13,614 nt of DNA, taken from the NCBI GenBank assembly GCA_025999435.1, contig BNXH01000045.1, positions 1 to 13,614 on the forward strand, written 5' to 3'. The translations under genes and the position numbers were made by a program. The notes under the pieces are model-generated. The model did not search any database and was not told the DNA's origin. It saw only the letters and a program-made list of their open reading frames with translations. Shown here piece by piece: positions 6,776-13,614 of the stretch. The DNA is from Bacteroidia bacterium. GTDB lineage: Bacteria > Bacteroidota > Bacteroidia > Bacteroidales > Dysgonomonadaceae. Each line of letters opens with the position of its first letter. Position 1 is the stretch's first letter.

Positions 6776-7722
6776 TGGAAATTACAGAACTCAGAAAGAA
6801 ATACTATGCTTTGAATAAATCGTTCAGGAAGAAATTGATATTTCATCTTGGATCCGATGCCGGTTTCTTTTCTGAGTACAACAACATGATATTGGCAATA
6901 TTGTATTGTTTAGTAAATAAAATTCAGTTTGTCTTATATTCCGAAGATGCTAATTTTGGTTATAAGAAAGGATGGAGCGATTATTTTTTGCCATTTTGCG
7001 GTGAAACGAATAGCAATTTTCATAGAAAATATAATTTCAGGGATTTTGATTTTCTCAGGCAAAGACTGAGTAGAAAGGACAAATTAAAAATCAGAGTTTA
7101 TAAAATGCTAAATGGAGTGGACTTTTTAACTCAAGATTTATGGCTCCAAATAAGGGATAGGAATCATGAGAATGAAATCTACAATATTCCTGAACTGGGT
7201 ATAATAAACCGCTCGTTAAGAGATGCATGTAAAAACCTGATTATTATGACATGGAAGTATGAAGCTAAAACAGACTCTACAATAAAAAACAAGATAAATT
7301 CTTTAAATTTACCCACAGAATATATTGGTTTCCATATACGGAGAGGAGATAAACACGTCGAACAAAACCTGATTGGTATATCTGAATATCTAAATAAAGC
7401 CGAAGCAATTAGTAATACAAGGAATGCTTTCATATTAACCGATGATTACAAAGTAATTACAGAAACGAAAAAATTATATCCGGCATGGAATATATTTACT
7501 TTATGCAAAGAATCAGAAACCGGATATGAACATGCCCAATTTAAAAAAAAGGATAAGTCTATAATAAAAGATGCGCATCTTAATCTTTTCGCCTCTATAG
7601 ATATACTTTCTCGCAGCAAATATTTTGTAGGAACTTTCGGATCAAACCCAGGTATGTTTTTAGGGATGAGGATGAATGCTCAAAATAGCATAAGTATTGA
7701 CATAACTTGGCAGATATGGTAA
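6775..7722 (+). CDS. Fucosyltransferase-like glycosyltransferase (HxRRGDK motif)
   Basis: The 315-residue protein carries FHIRRGDK (about 186-193), the GDP-fucose-binding motif of the alpha-1,2/alpha-1,6 and O-fucosyltransferase superfamily. A downstream FILTDD (about 219-224) and FVGTFGSNPG (about 284-293) fit the C-terminal donor-site motifs of GT-B fucosyltransferases such as NodZ and FUT8. The N-terminus (LIFHLGSDAGFFSEYNN) also suits this fold. No signal or membrane segment is obvious, so it should act in the cytoplasm on the growing glycan. The lysine in RRGDK resembles GT23 rather than GT11, but the remainder is divergent and family placement is open. The DNA is AT-rich (25% GC in 6901-6960), suggesting acquisition. 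It overlaps wzm by one base and the next gene by seven. Confidence 0.7.
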   Translation: MEITELRKKYYALNKSFRKKLIFHLGSDAGFFSEYNNMILAILYCLVNKIQFVLYSEDANFGYKKGWSDYFLPFCGETNSNFHRKYNFRDFDFLRQRLSRKDKLKIRVYKMLNGVDFLTQDLWLQIRDRNHENEIYNIPELGIINRSLRDACKNLIIMTWKYEAKTDSTIKNKINSLNLPTEYIGFHIRRGDKHVEQNLIGISEYLNKAEAISNTRNAFILTDDYKVITETKKLYPAWNIFTLCKESETGYEHAQFKKKDKSIIKDAHLNLFASIDILSRSKYFVGTFGSNPGMFLGMRMNAQNSISIDITWQIW

Positions 7723-8513
7723 ACAATCAGACAAAACTGTCAATAAGTGCAATAGTCACAGGATATAACGAAGGCTATATTCTGGAAGATTGTTTGAAAT
7801 CTATCTCCTTTTGCGAACAAATTAAATATGTTGATCAAGGTTCGGAAGACAATTCAATTGAGATAGCTGAAAGATATTGTACAGAAGTAATCAAACATGA
7901 CCGGGTACATATTGGAGAAGCTATCGTAGCGGAATATTATAAATCCGAAAAGTATGACTGGATACTAACTATTGATCCGGATGAACGACTTAGCGAGGAA
8001 ATTTGTTTAGATATAGAAAAGCTTTTTGAAAAAGGAGTTTCTGACAATATCGGAGCCATATTAGTCCCATGCGTATATTATTATAAAAAACATAAATTGA
8101 TAGGTACCCGGTGGGGAGGAATGCACTCCAGATGGCTGATATTTCATAAAGACAGATGTAAAATGAGTGGTATTGTACATGCAGGAAGAACGGTTACAGA
8201 ACCGTATGAACCTTATTTCATACCTTACACCGGTAAAAATATAGACCATCATTACTGGATGCTTAGCTTCAAGCAATTGAAAGAGAAACATTCGAGATAC
8301 CTAAAGCTAGAGGGAGAGTCGCGAAATTTTATGGGCTTTGTAGCAACGAAGAAAAAAATATTGAAAAGGCCATTGAAAGCATTTCATTCCTGCTTCATAA
8401 AAGATAAAGGATATAAAGATGGATTTTATGGATTTATCCTATCCTGTTTCTGGGCATGGTATGACACAGCGGCTGAGATAAAATTGTATAAATTTCAAAA
8501 ACAACATAGATAA
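7716..8513 (+). CDS. Family 2 glycosyltransferase, WaaE/KdtX-like
   Basis: A 265-residue GT2 enzyme. It opens with ISAIVTGYNEG, and shows VDQGSEDNS (about 39-47, where most relatives have DSGSTD) and the metal-binding DPDE (about 87-90), an arrangement seen in WaaE-type LPS-core beta-glucosyltransferases and relatives. The C-terminal part contains HHYWMLSFKQLKEKHSRY and a basic, aromatic stretch that may associate with the membrane. The ATG at 7716 is preferred; a TTG nine bases earlier would add only three residues. The start overlaps the stop of the fucosyltransferase-like gene by seven bases. Wzt follows after ten bases, so the gene sits between wzm and wzt. Donor and acceptor are unknown. 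Confidence 0.88.
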   Translation: MVNNQTKLSISAIVTGYNEGYILEDCLKSISFCEQIKYVDQGSEDNSIEIAERYCTEVIKHDRVHIGEAIVAEYYKSEKYDWILTIDPDERLSEEICLDIEKLFEKGVSDNIGAILVPCVYYYKKHKLIGTRWGGMHSRWLIFHKDRCKMSGIVHAGRTVTEPYEPYFIPYTGKNIDHHYWMLSFKQLKEKHSRYLKLEGESRNFMGFVATKKKILKRPLKAFHSCFIKDKGYKDGFYGFILSCFWAWYDTAAEIKLYKFQKQHR

Positions 8514-8523
8514 TAATTCTGAA

Positions 8524-9777
8524 ATGTCGGATATAGCAATAAAATTTGAGAATATTTCGAAACAATATCGGCTAGGGTTAATTGGCACAGGTACGATATT
8601 GCACGATATAAACAGGTGGTGGTATACCGCAAGAGGCAAAGAAGACCCTTATCTAAAGATAGGTGATGTAAACGATAGAGCGTCTAAAGCCGACAGTAAA
8701 TATGTTTGGGCATTGAAAGATATTACTTTCGATGTAAAACAGGGAGAAGTGGTCGGCATCATTGGTAAAAATGGCGCAGGAAAATCTACATTACTCAAAA
8801 TATTATCGCGGGTGACGTCTCCTACAACAGGCAGCATTAAGGCCAAGGGACGCATCGCATCTTTATTGGAAGTTGGCACAGGTTTTCATCCCGAACTCAC
8901 CGGTCGCGAAAACATTTTCATGAACGGTTCCATCATGGGAATGACCAAAGCCGAAATAAAGAGCAAGATGGATGAAATAGTCGACTTCGCAGGTATTGAA
9001 AGATATATCGATACTCCTGTAAAACGCTACTCTTCGGGGATGACCGTTCGTCTCGGTTTTGCAATAGCCGCCCATCTGGAACCCGAAATTCTGGTTGTGG
9101 ACGAAGTACTTGCTGTAGGCGATGCCGAATTTCAAAAAAAGGCAATAGGAAAAATGCAGGATGTATCGAGAGGGGAAGGAAGGACTGTGTTGTTTGTGAG
9201 TCATAATTTAAATGCTGTAGCGAACCTCTGTAATAGAGGAATAGTCTTAAAAGATGGAGGACTGTTTTTTGATGGCTCTTGCTATGATGCCATAGATGCT
9301 TATACAAGAGAGCGAAATACAATGAAATCATACAATCTAAAAATTCTAAGAGAAAATAAAGATGCATGGTTTACAGGATTTCGTGTTTTGAATGAGAATA
9401 TGGAGGAATATTCAGAGAGCATGTCTGTATGTCATTTCGAAATAGAAATAGAGTCTACCAGAGAAATTTCAGGAATAAATATAGGAATAGGAATAAATGA
9501 TACAAGAGAAGTAAGGCTATTTACCTTATTTAGTGATTTTTTCAGAAAATCATACGACTTGAAAAAAGGAATTAATAAAATGGTATGTACAGTTGAGTCA
9601 CTACCTCTTAAACCTGGAGAATATATGGTTGAACTGTTCTTAGGGACAAGCCATGTAACTCTTGATTACTATAAAGAGCCCTTATTTATAGAAATTCTGA
9701 ATTCTAAAAACATTGGAAACTTAGTTTTGCCAACAGCATCACAAGGTCATTTTATTATAAATCAGAAATGGGGATGA
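8524..9777 (+). CDS. wzt: O-antigen/polysaccharide exporter ATPase Wzt with C-terminal cargo domain
   Basis: Wzt powers Wzm-mediated export. The ATPase domain (about 1-250) has Walker A GKNGAGKST (81-89), ABC signature YSSGM (169-173), Walker B ILVVDE (189-194) and the H-loop SHN (226-228). The segment before Walker A (residues 20-60) is the extended insertion common in Wzt/TagH-like ATPases. Residues about 270-417 form a beta-rich domain of the Wzt_C type, which in the E. coli O9a system binds the modified end of the chain and thereby selects cargo. Composition falls sharply between the two: 45-48% GC in counted lines 8881-8940 and 9001-9060, against 27-30% in 9421-9540. This suggests the cargo domain was exchanged separately. 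It lies ten bases after the GT2 and overlaps the methyltransferase by four bases. Confidence 0.94.
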   Translation: MSDIAIKFENISKQYRLGLIGTGTILHDINRWWYTARGKEDPYLKIGDVNDRASKADSKYVWALKDITFDVKQGEVVGIIGKNGAGKSTLLKILSRVTSPTTGSIKAKGRIASLLEVGTGFHPELTGRENIFMNGSIMGMTKAEIKSKMDEIVDFAGIERYIDTPVKRYSSGMTVRLGFAIAAHLEPEILVVDEVLAVGDAEFQKKAIGKMQDVSRGEGRTVLFVSHNLNAVANLCNRGIVLKDGGLFFDGSCYDAIDAYTRERNTMKSYNLKILRENKDAWFTGFRVLNENMEEYSESMSVCHFEIEIESTREISGINIGIGINDTREVRLFTLFSDFFRKSYDLKKGINKMVCTVESLPLKPGEYMVELFLGTSHVTLDYYKEPLFIEILNSKNIGNLVLPTASQGHFIINQKWG

Positions 9778-10235
9778 AAATGGATAATATAAAAGACTTA
9801 CAAGAAGAATTATTTTGTTTAAAATTTGAATTAGAAACACTTTCTGAGCATTTGGTAAAAGACAACCTGGAAAGGATGTTACCAAATTTTAGTAGAAGTA
9901 TTATCGAATATACACACAAAGAGCGATATAAATTGATAACAGACATAGTAGAGAACAAAGAGGTAATAGACATAGCCTGCGGAACAGGATATGGCTCTTT
10001 CTATCTTGCCCAGCATGGCAATGTAAAAAATATTACAGGCTATGATCTGAGTTCTGATACTATCAGATATGCATCTCACCGATATAAACATCCCAACCTT
10101 TCTTATAAGCAAGGCGATGCAGAGAAACTAGAAGTTGATAATAAGGTTGATGTGATTGTAAGTTATGAAACTATCGAACATTTGCCTAATTATAAAGCCT
10201 TCCTGGAAGCTATAAACAAAAATCGAAAAAGATAA
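9774..10235 (+). CDS. Truncated SAM-dependent methyltransferase (N-terminal part)
   Basis: The first 150 or so residues are a class I SAM methyltransferase: motif I DIACGTGYGS (about 66-75), a GYDLS acidic strand end (about 89-93), GDAEKL (about 114-119) and the post-I strand DVIVSYETIEHLPNYKAFLE. Relatives continue with a KPGG-type turn and about 80-120 more residues; here the frame ends after NKNRKR because the sequence changes into the opposite strand of a glycosyltransferase gene. No continuation exists in any plus-strand frame. Next to a Wzt with a cargo domain, the intact enzyme may have modified the glycan, possibly its end. The ATG at 9774 overlaps the wzt stop (ATGA); an ATG at 9768 is also possible. 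Activity is unlikely in this form, since the C-terminal strands of the fold are missing. Confidence 0.8.
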   Translation: MKMDNIKDLQEELFCLKFELETLSEHLVKDNLERMLPNFSRSIIEYTHKERYKLITDIVENKEVIDIACGTGYGSFYLAQHGNVKNITGYDLSSDTIRYASHRYKHPNLSYKQGDAEKLEVDNKVDVIVSYETIEHLPNYKAFLEAINKNRKR

Positions 10236-10241
10236 TATCTT
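10196..10241. other. Junction of two oppositely oriented truncated genes, with palindromes
   Basis: The plus-strand methyltransferase and the minus-strand GT2 both lose family similarity here, and their frames overlap by 26 bases (10210-10235). The exact joint is probably between about 10220 and 10232. A perfect palindrome, AAGATAATATCTT (10229-10241, six-base arms), lies on it, and an imperfect one, AGCcTTCCtGGAAGCT (10196-10211), lies just to the left. No intergenic DNA, transposase or attachment site is visible. This is the expected look of a recombination or inversion breakpoint, or of an assembly chimera. Confidence 0.7.
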
Positions 10242-10560
10242 CCCCTGTAAGTTGGCTGGTTATAAATTTTATATTTGCATTCGGGCGAATCGTATCTCCG
10301 CTGTTGATAAAGAGTATATATTCACCTTTTGCTTGCCTGATACCTTTATTCATAGCATTATAAATCCCCGAATCGGGTTCACTTACCCAATAGTTGATCT
10401 TATCTCCGTTTTTCTTTATAATATCGGCGCTTCCATCGGTAGATCCACCATCAATGACAAGATATTCCATGTCTCTGCGATGATGGGGAATAATGCTTTC
10501 GACGGTTCTTTTCAGCCCCGAAAGGTTATTGTAGTTTATTGTGATAATGGAAAGCTTCAT
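10210..10560 (-). CDS. Truncated family 2 glycosyltransferase (N-terminal part), WcaE-like
   Basis: The 116 residues are the start of a GT2 enzyme with ITINYNN (about 6-12), VIDGGSTDGS (35-44), the family-specific EPDSGIYNAMNKGI (61-74) and NSGD (86-89, in place of DxD). Full-length relatives, including the gene at 12743-13576, are about 240-280 residues, so roughly the acceptor-binding half is gone. The frame ends TGEDIIFFDFCL at a TAG formed inside methyltransferase sequence. The ATG overlaps the stop of the upstream GT2 by four bases (ATGA), so the front end is in its natural operon setting. Probably inactive. Confidence 0.8.
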   Translation of the reverse strand: MKLSIITINYNNLSGLKRTVESIIPHHRRDMEYLVIDGGSTDGSADIIKKNGDKINYWVSEPDSGIYNAMNKGIRQAKGEYILFINSGDTIRPNANIKFITSQLTGEDIIFFDFCL

Positions 10561-11462
10561 CGTTTTACTAATCTTGATACCAGCCTTTTTAATTCAAGAA
10601 TAGCTACCCGAGGCTGATTTTTTATAAACATACTTAATATTTTTCTATTTAGGGAGGATGAATAAGAAAATTTTAGCTTGTGTTCCTGCCATTTGTAATA
10701 CCATTTTAAGCTATATTCTCTATCCCGTTTTATCTTAAGCCTGTTGGATATAATTTTTGAGGCTTTATATCCTTCTATGATACCCAGCCCGTTTATTTCC
10801 GATTTGTTGGACACATTCACAGAATGTGTGCGAAAGAAGTTCAAATATTCCTTTATCTCAGAAACTGTAGTATTGGCATCTCCTTTAAATGAACCCCATA
10901 ATAACCAGTCACCACAGTACCGGAATTCGGTAATACGATCCCAGATTGTTTTGTCCAATGCATTTTTGCGAAAGACAACCATACTGGCATTGGATACGGG
11001 GTTGCTAAAGAGCAGATATTCTTTGGTAAACTCATCCAGGGGCATAGAATTTCCGGCTAATATATCCGGTTGTTGTTTTACCGTGTTATTATTTTTATCT
11101 ACGATTGTTGTTTTTACGAAGCAATAGGCCGAATTGTATTTTTGGATAGATGCCATCGCTTTTTCCAGAAATGTAATATCTGCATAGTCGTCACTTTCAG
11201 CTATCCAAATATATTCACCTTTAGCTAATCGAACCCCTTTTTTCCATTGTTTAAATGTAGAGCCGGAATTAGTCTCATTGTAAATTATATGACTTATATG
11301 AGGGTTGTTTCTGTAAGATTCTATTATCTCGCGACTATTATCCGGAGAGCAATCATCGAGAATGATTAATTCGTAATCCTGATAAGTCTGATTGAGGATA
11401 GAATCTATCCGTTGTTTCAGGTAAGGGGCGTGGTTATATGTCGGGAGAATTACAGAAACCAT
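10557..11462 (-). CDS. Family 2 glycosyltransferase
   Basis: The 301-residue protein begins SVILPTYNHAPYL, has the nucleotide-binding LDDCSPDNS (about 35-43) and the metal-binding ESDDYAD (about 89-95), and continues with a GT2 acceptor region containing FRYCGDWLLWGSF, where the acidic Asp probably acts as base. The C-terminal 60 residues are basic and may lie on the membrane. Full length for the family and no interruption seen. It starts three bases after the stop of the upstream GT4 gene and overlaps the truncated GT2 downstream, so it is in the middle of a coupled minus-strand operon. The sugar it transfers cannot be told. Confidence 0.9.
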   Translation of the reverse strand: MVSVILPTYNHAPYLKQRIDSILNQTYQDYELIILDDCSPDNSREIIESYRNNPHISHIIYNETNSGSTFKQWKKGVRLAKGEYIWIAESDDYADITFLEKAMASIQKYNSAYCFVKTTIVDKNNNTVKQQPDILAGNSMPLDEFTKEYLLFSNPVSNASMVVFRKNALDKTIWDRITEFRYCGDWLLWGSFKGDANTTVSEIKEYLNFFRTHSVNVSNKSEINGLGIIEGYKASKIISNRLKIKRDREYSLKWYYKWQEHKLKFSYSSSLNRKILSMFIKNQPRVAILELKRLVSRLVKR

Positions 11463-11465
11463 TGT

Positions 11466-12746
11466 TTATCCGTTTTTTGCTTCATAGATGAACCTCCTTT
11501 TGCTGATAAGAGATTCATTGTTGTATATCTTATGGAGAGTTTCGAATGACTCTTTTACGAATTGCTTTTGAGTATCTTTGCTATCTATTAATTTCTCTAC
11601 TGCTTTTGCAAAATCTTCGGCTTTATCTTCGATATAACAATCTTTACCATCCAGAAAATCTAAGCCCTCAACACCTACAGTAGTGGTTACAAAAGGAATT
11701 TTATAATGGGCAGCTTCGAGTATTTTCATCCTCATTCCGCTGCCTATACGTATAGGAACGATAGATATACTGTTTGGCAGGACATCTCCCAAGTCTTCCA
11801 CATATCCATCAAAAAATGTATTTGTAATATTCAGTCCTTGGAACATTTCAGGACTCCATCCCTTTCCTACTAAATGCAGCTCAAGTGAGGAATATTTTTT
11901 CGACAACAGAGGCCATATTTCAGCAACGAACCAATGCATTCCGTCCAGATTGGGAAAATGTGACGGGCTAGCAACAAATGTCAGCTTATTATTGAATTTA
12001 TATTCGTAATCGGGTACATTATCCGGCAGATTTACCATTAATGGCGAAGCAAATATAGCCATTTCGGGTAATTCTCTTTGTAGTTTTTCTTTATCCGCTT
12101 CGGTTACTGTAATAATTTTATCATATAACTTCAGCGAGTCTAACTCATATTGTTTACTTATGCGGAATATGTACTCGTCGTAAGGATATACATGTTTGAA
12201 GAAAGACATTTCTATAGCATTCCTTACATATCTGATTTCATGGTGTACAAATATTTTCTCCACATTATCCGGCAATAAATGCACCAGTGATATAAAGTCA
12301 TAGAATTCGACCTGAATAATATCAAAATTATTTTTTACTACTTCTGAAATGAATTCGATATATCCACTCCAGTTTATAATAGCAAAAGATGTTCGCAATG
12401 TACTCCGGTCTCTGACAGGATCGGTATCCGGGTTTATTTCCTTGTTTTTTCCGCTTAGTTTGCTTTTAACCACATAAGGGAACGAATACATTTTATCGTA
12501 CAAAGTAGCTAATCCGCCTTTTTTAGTTTCAGTGTTAATGGTTCCTTCAAAAACATGGAATGAAACATTATCCCATATTTTTTTTAGCTTGGCTAGAGAT
12601 TCTTTCTCAGATTCCATAAACAGAGGGAAGAGTATGGAAATTTCATATTCGTATCTCAACTTATCGATGAAATGAAATACGCCTTGACGGCCTCCTGTCG
12701 ATTGAGGGTAGGGTATCTCCTGTGTTATAATCAGTATCTTTGTCAT
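11466..12746 (-). CDS. Family 4 (GT-B) glycosyltransferase
   Basis: The 426-residue protein is a GT-B, GT4-type retaining glycosyltransferase. The start ILIITQEIPYPQSTGGRQGVFHFI has the glycine loop of the N-terminal domain. The C-terminal half opens with LTFVASPSHFPNLDGMHWF and LELHLVGKGW, passes through FFDGYVEDLGDVLPNSISIVPIRIGSGMRMK, and ends in the donor-site ILEAAHYKIPFVTTTVGVEGL, containing the conserved glutamate. A relative of sugar transferases with the same PNxxGxxWF signature is likely. Its ATG overlaps the stop of the upstream GT2 by four bases. Length is normal; the donor is unknown. Confidence 0.9.
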   Translation of the reverse strand: MTKILIITQEIPYPQSTGGRQGVFHFIDKLRYEYEISILFPLFMESEKESLAKLKKIWDNVSFHVFEGTINTETKKGGLATLYDKMYSFPYVVKSKLSGKNKEINPDTDPVRDRSTLRTSFAIINWSGYIEFISEVVKNNFDIIQVEFYDFISLVHLLPDNVEKIFVHHEIRYVRNAIEMSFFKHVYPYDEYIFRISKQYELDSLKLYDKIITVTEADKEKLQRELPEMAIFASPLMVNLPDNVPDYEYKFNNKLTFVASPSHFPNLDGMHWFVAEIWPLLSKKYSSLELHLVGKGWSPEMFQGLNITNTFFDGYVEDLGDVLPNSISIVPIRIGSGMRMKILEAAHYKIPFVTTTVGVEGLDFLDGKDCYIEDKAEDFAKAVEKLIDSKDTQKQFVKESFETLHKIYNNESLISKRRFIYEAKNG

Positions 12747-13576
12747 CTGTTGAGTCCTAATATTTTGTAAATCTTATTTAATACCCTTATACAAAAATAA
12801 GGAAAACGGTTTCTTTTTACGAAATTAATAACATAATAATAAGGGGCATCTTCTCTCATCTGTTTATCCAAAGAAATCAATCGGTCATAGTTTCGTTGGA
12901 TAGTTTTAGGAATAAGCTCATCCATAATCAGAGCTCTTTCTTCGTACATAAGCTTTTTATATTTCGGATTATTACTTATTCCGGTCATATCGAATATCAC
13001 TATATCTATATTCAGATAAAAAGATGACTCTCCGCCCAATATAGCCTGAATAAAGAATTTCCAGTCCGATCCGATTCTGTATTTTTCATCATACAGCCCA
13101 TATTTTTTAAACAGTGTAGCATTTATAAATGTTGCCTGATGCTGCAAGGTATCAACATATAAATGATATAATGTTATATCTTCCAGTCCGTGATTATACC
13201 ACCTAAACTGATGAGTTCCGCAATCGCATATCTGTATGCCTCTCAGTATCGGGTCTTTATATTCTTTATTGCGAAATACATTTTCAAGCACGTTACCCGA
13301 GGCATAAATATCCCCGGAATTTAGAAAATGAAGATACTGTCCCGTGGCCTGCCGGATACCTTTATTCATAGCATTATAGATACCATTATCAGGTTCACTG
13401 ATCCAATAGTCTATTTGTTCTGAATAAGATTCTAATATTTCTCTGCTCCTATCGGCAGAATCTCCATCTATAACAATATATTCAAAATCCTGATAACTTT
13501 GGGACAAAACACTTTTAATGGTCTTTTCCAAACCGGCAGCATTATTGTAATTTATTGTTATGACGGAAACTTTCAT
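12743..13576 (-). CDS. Family 2 glycosyltransferase, WcaE-like, paralogue of the truncated GT2
   Basis: The 277-residue enzyme has ITINYNN (about 6-12), VIDGDSADRS (35-44), EPDNGIYNAMNKGIRQA (61-77) and NSGD (86-89). The region around QHQATFINATLFKKYGLYDEKYRIGSDWKF is the acceptor and catalytic part, with the SDW aspartate expected to be the base. These features place it with WcaE/PglI-like glycosyltransferases of surface polysaccharide clusters. It is a full-length paralogue of the truncated gene at 10210-10560 and shares with it a 24-base identical stretch. The ATG overlaps the stop of another gene at the window edge. Product sugar unknown. Confidence 0.9.
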   Translation of the reverse strand: MKVSVITINYNNAAGLEKTIKSVLSQSYQDFEYIVIDGDSADRSREILESYSEQIDYWISEPDNGIYNAMNKGIRQATGQYLHFLNSGDIYASGNVLENVFRNKEYKDPILRGIQICDCGTHQFRWYNHGLEDITLYHLYVDTLQHQATFINATLFKKYGLYDEKYRIGSDWKFFIQAILGGESSFYLNIDIVIFDMTGISNNPKYKKLMYEERALIMDELIPKTIQRNYDRLISLDKQMREDAPYYYVINFVKRNRFPYFCIRVLNKIYKILGLNR

Positions 13577-13614
13577 TTGGAAAGAATACTTTTATATAAA
13601 TCAATGTATTGGTT
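13573..13614 (-). CDS. C-terminal end of an upstream gene, probably a glycosyltransferase (partial)
   Basis: One minus-strand frame is open from the window edge and ends NQYIDLYKSILSK with a TGA that overlaps the next gene's ATG (ATGA). Four-base overlaps of this kind occur throughout this operon, which supports a real gene. The tail resembles the (Y/L)xxLYxxL ends of GT4 glycosyltransferases, but thirteen residues are too few for a family call. Confidence 0.5.
   Translation of the reverse strand, partial: NQYIDLYKSILSK

Noticed and set aside
8863..9367. Two overlapping minus-strand frames of 113 and 144 codons
   Set aside because: They are antisense to the wzt ATPase core, whose Walker and signature motifs are intact; the frames have no recognisable features.
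10236..10300. Methyltransferase continued by frameshift after 10235
   Set aside because: No plus-strand frame resumes methyltransferase sequence; the region encodes a glycosyltransferase on the minus strand, so this is a joint and not a point frameshift.
10744..11127. 127-codon plus-strand frame inside the minus-strand GT2 gene
   Set aside because: Antisense to a full-length GT2 with good motifs; no independent evidence.

Overview
The window looks like chromosome from an AT-rich member of the Bacteroidales (Bacteroidota). A Dysgonomonas- or Paludibacter-like genome would fit, but genus is a guess. The main clues are -7 promoter elements of the Bacteroidota type (TAnnTTTG), almost no Shine-Dalgarno sequences before genes, and a conserved housekeeping trio of mtaB, a lipid A-type acyltransferase and a family 2 glycosyltransferase.

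Layout. Positions 177-3435 hold a tight minus-strand operon: mtaB (tRNA methylthiotransferase), a lipid acyltransferase and a GT2 glycosyltransferase. A divergent control region at 3436-3694 separates it from a plus-strand AMP-forming acyl-CoA synthetase (3695-5362). A small alanine-rich lipoprotein gene follows (5538-5762), with its own promoter and a clear hairpin terminator. From 5915 to 10235 lies a plus-strand polysaccharide export and synthesis operon: Wzm permease, a fucosyltransferase-like protein, a WaaE-like GT2, Wzt ATPase with a C-terminal cargo domain, and the first half of a SAM methyltransferase. From 10210 to the right edge the strand flips. A minus-strand glycosyltransferase operon (GT2, GT4, GT2, and the first part of another GT2, with the tail of one more gene at the edge) runs toward the plus-strand operon.

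How the genes work together. Wzm and Wzt form an ABC exporter for a lipid-linked O-antigen or similar glycan assembled in the cytoplasm. The surrounding glycosyltransferases build the chain. The methyltransferase next to a Wzt with a C-terminal domain suggests a modified chain end that Wzt would recognise. The left-hand operon and the acyl-CoA synthetase are envelope and lipid genes that are probably stable chromosomal neighbours.

The most striking observation is the junction near 10205-10240. A methyltransferase missing its 3' half and an oppositely oriented glycosyltransferase missing its 3' half run head-on into each other, overlapping by 26 bases. This is the arrangement expected at one end of a large inversion inside an originally one-directional glycan cluster, or of an assembly or amplification chimera. 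A perfect 13-base palindrome sits on the junction. Other points of interest are a possible 11-codon leader peptide with a strong Shine-Dalgarno sequence before mtaB, a 56-residue mature lipoprotein resembling Braun lipoprotein in size and C-terminal lysine, and a sharp composition change inside wzt. I see no tRNA, rRNA, CRISPR array or insertion sequence.
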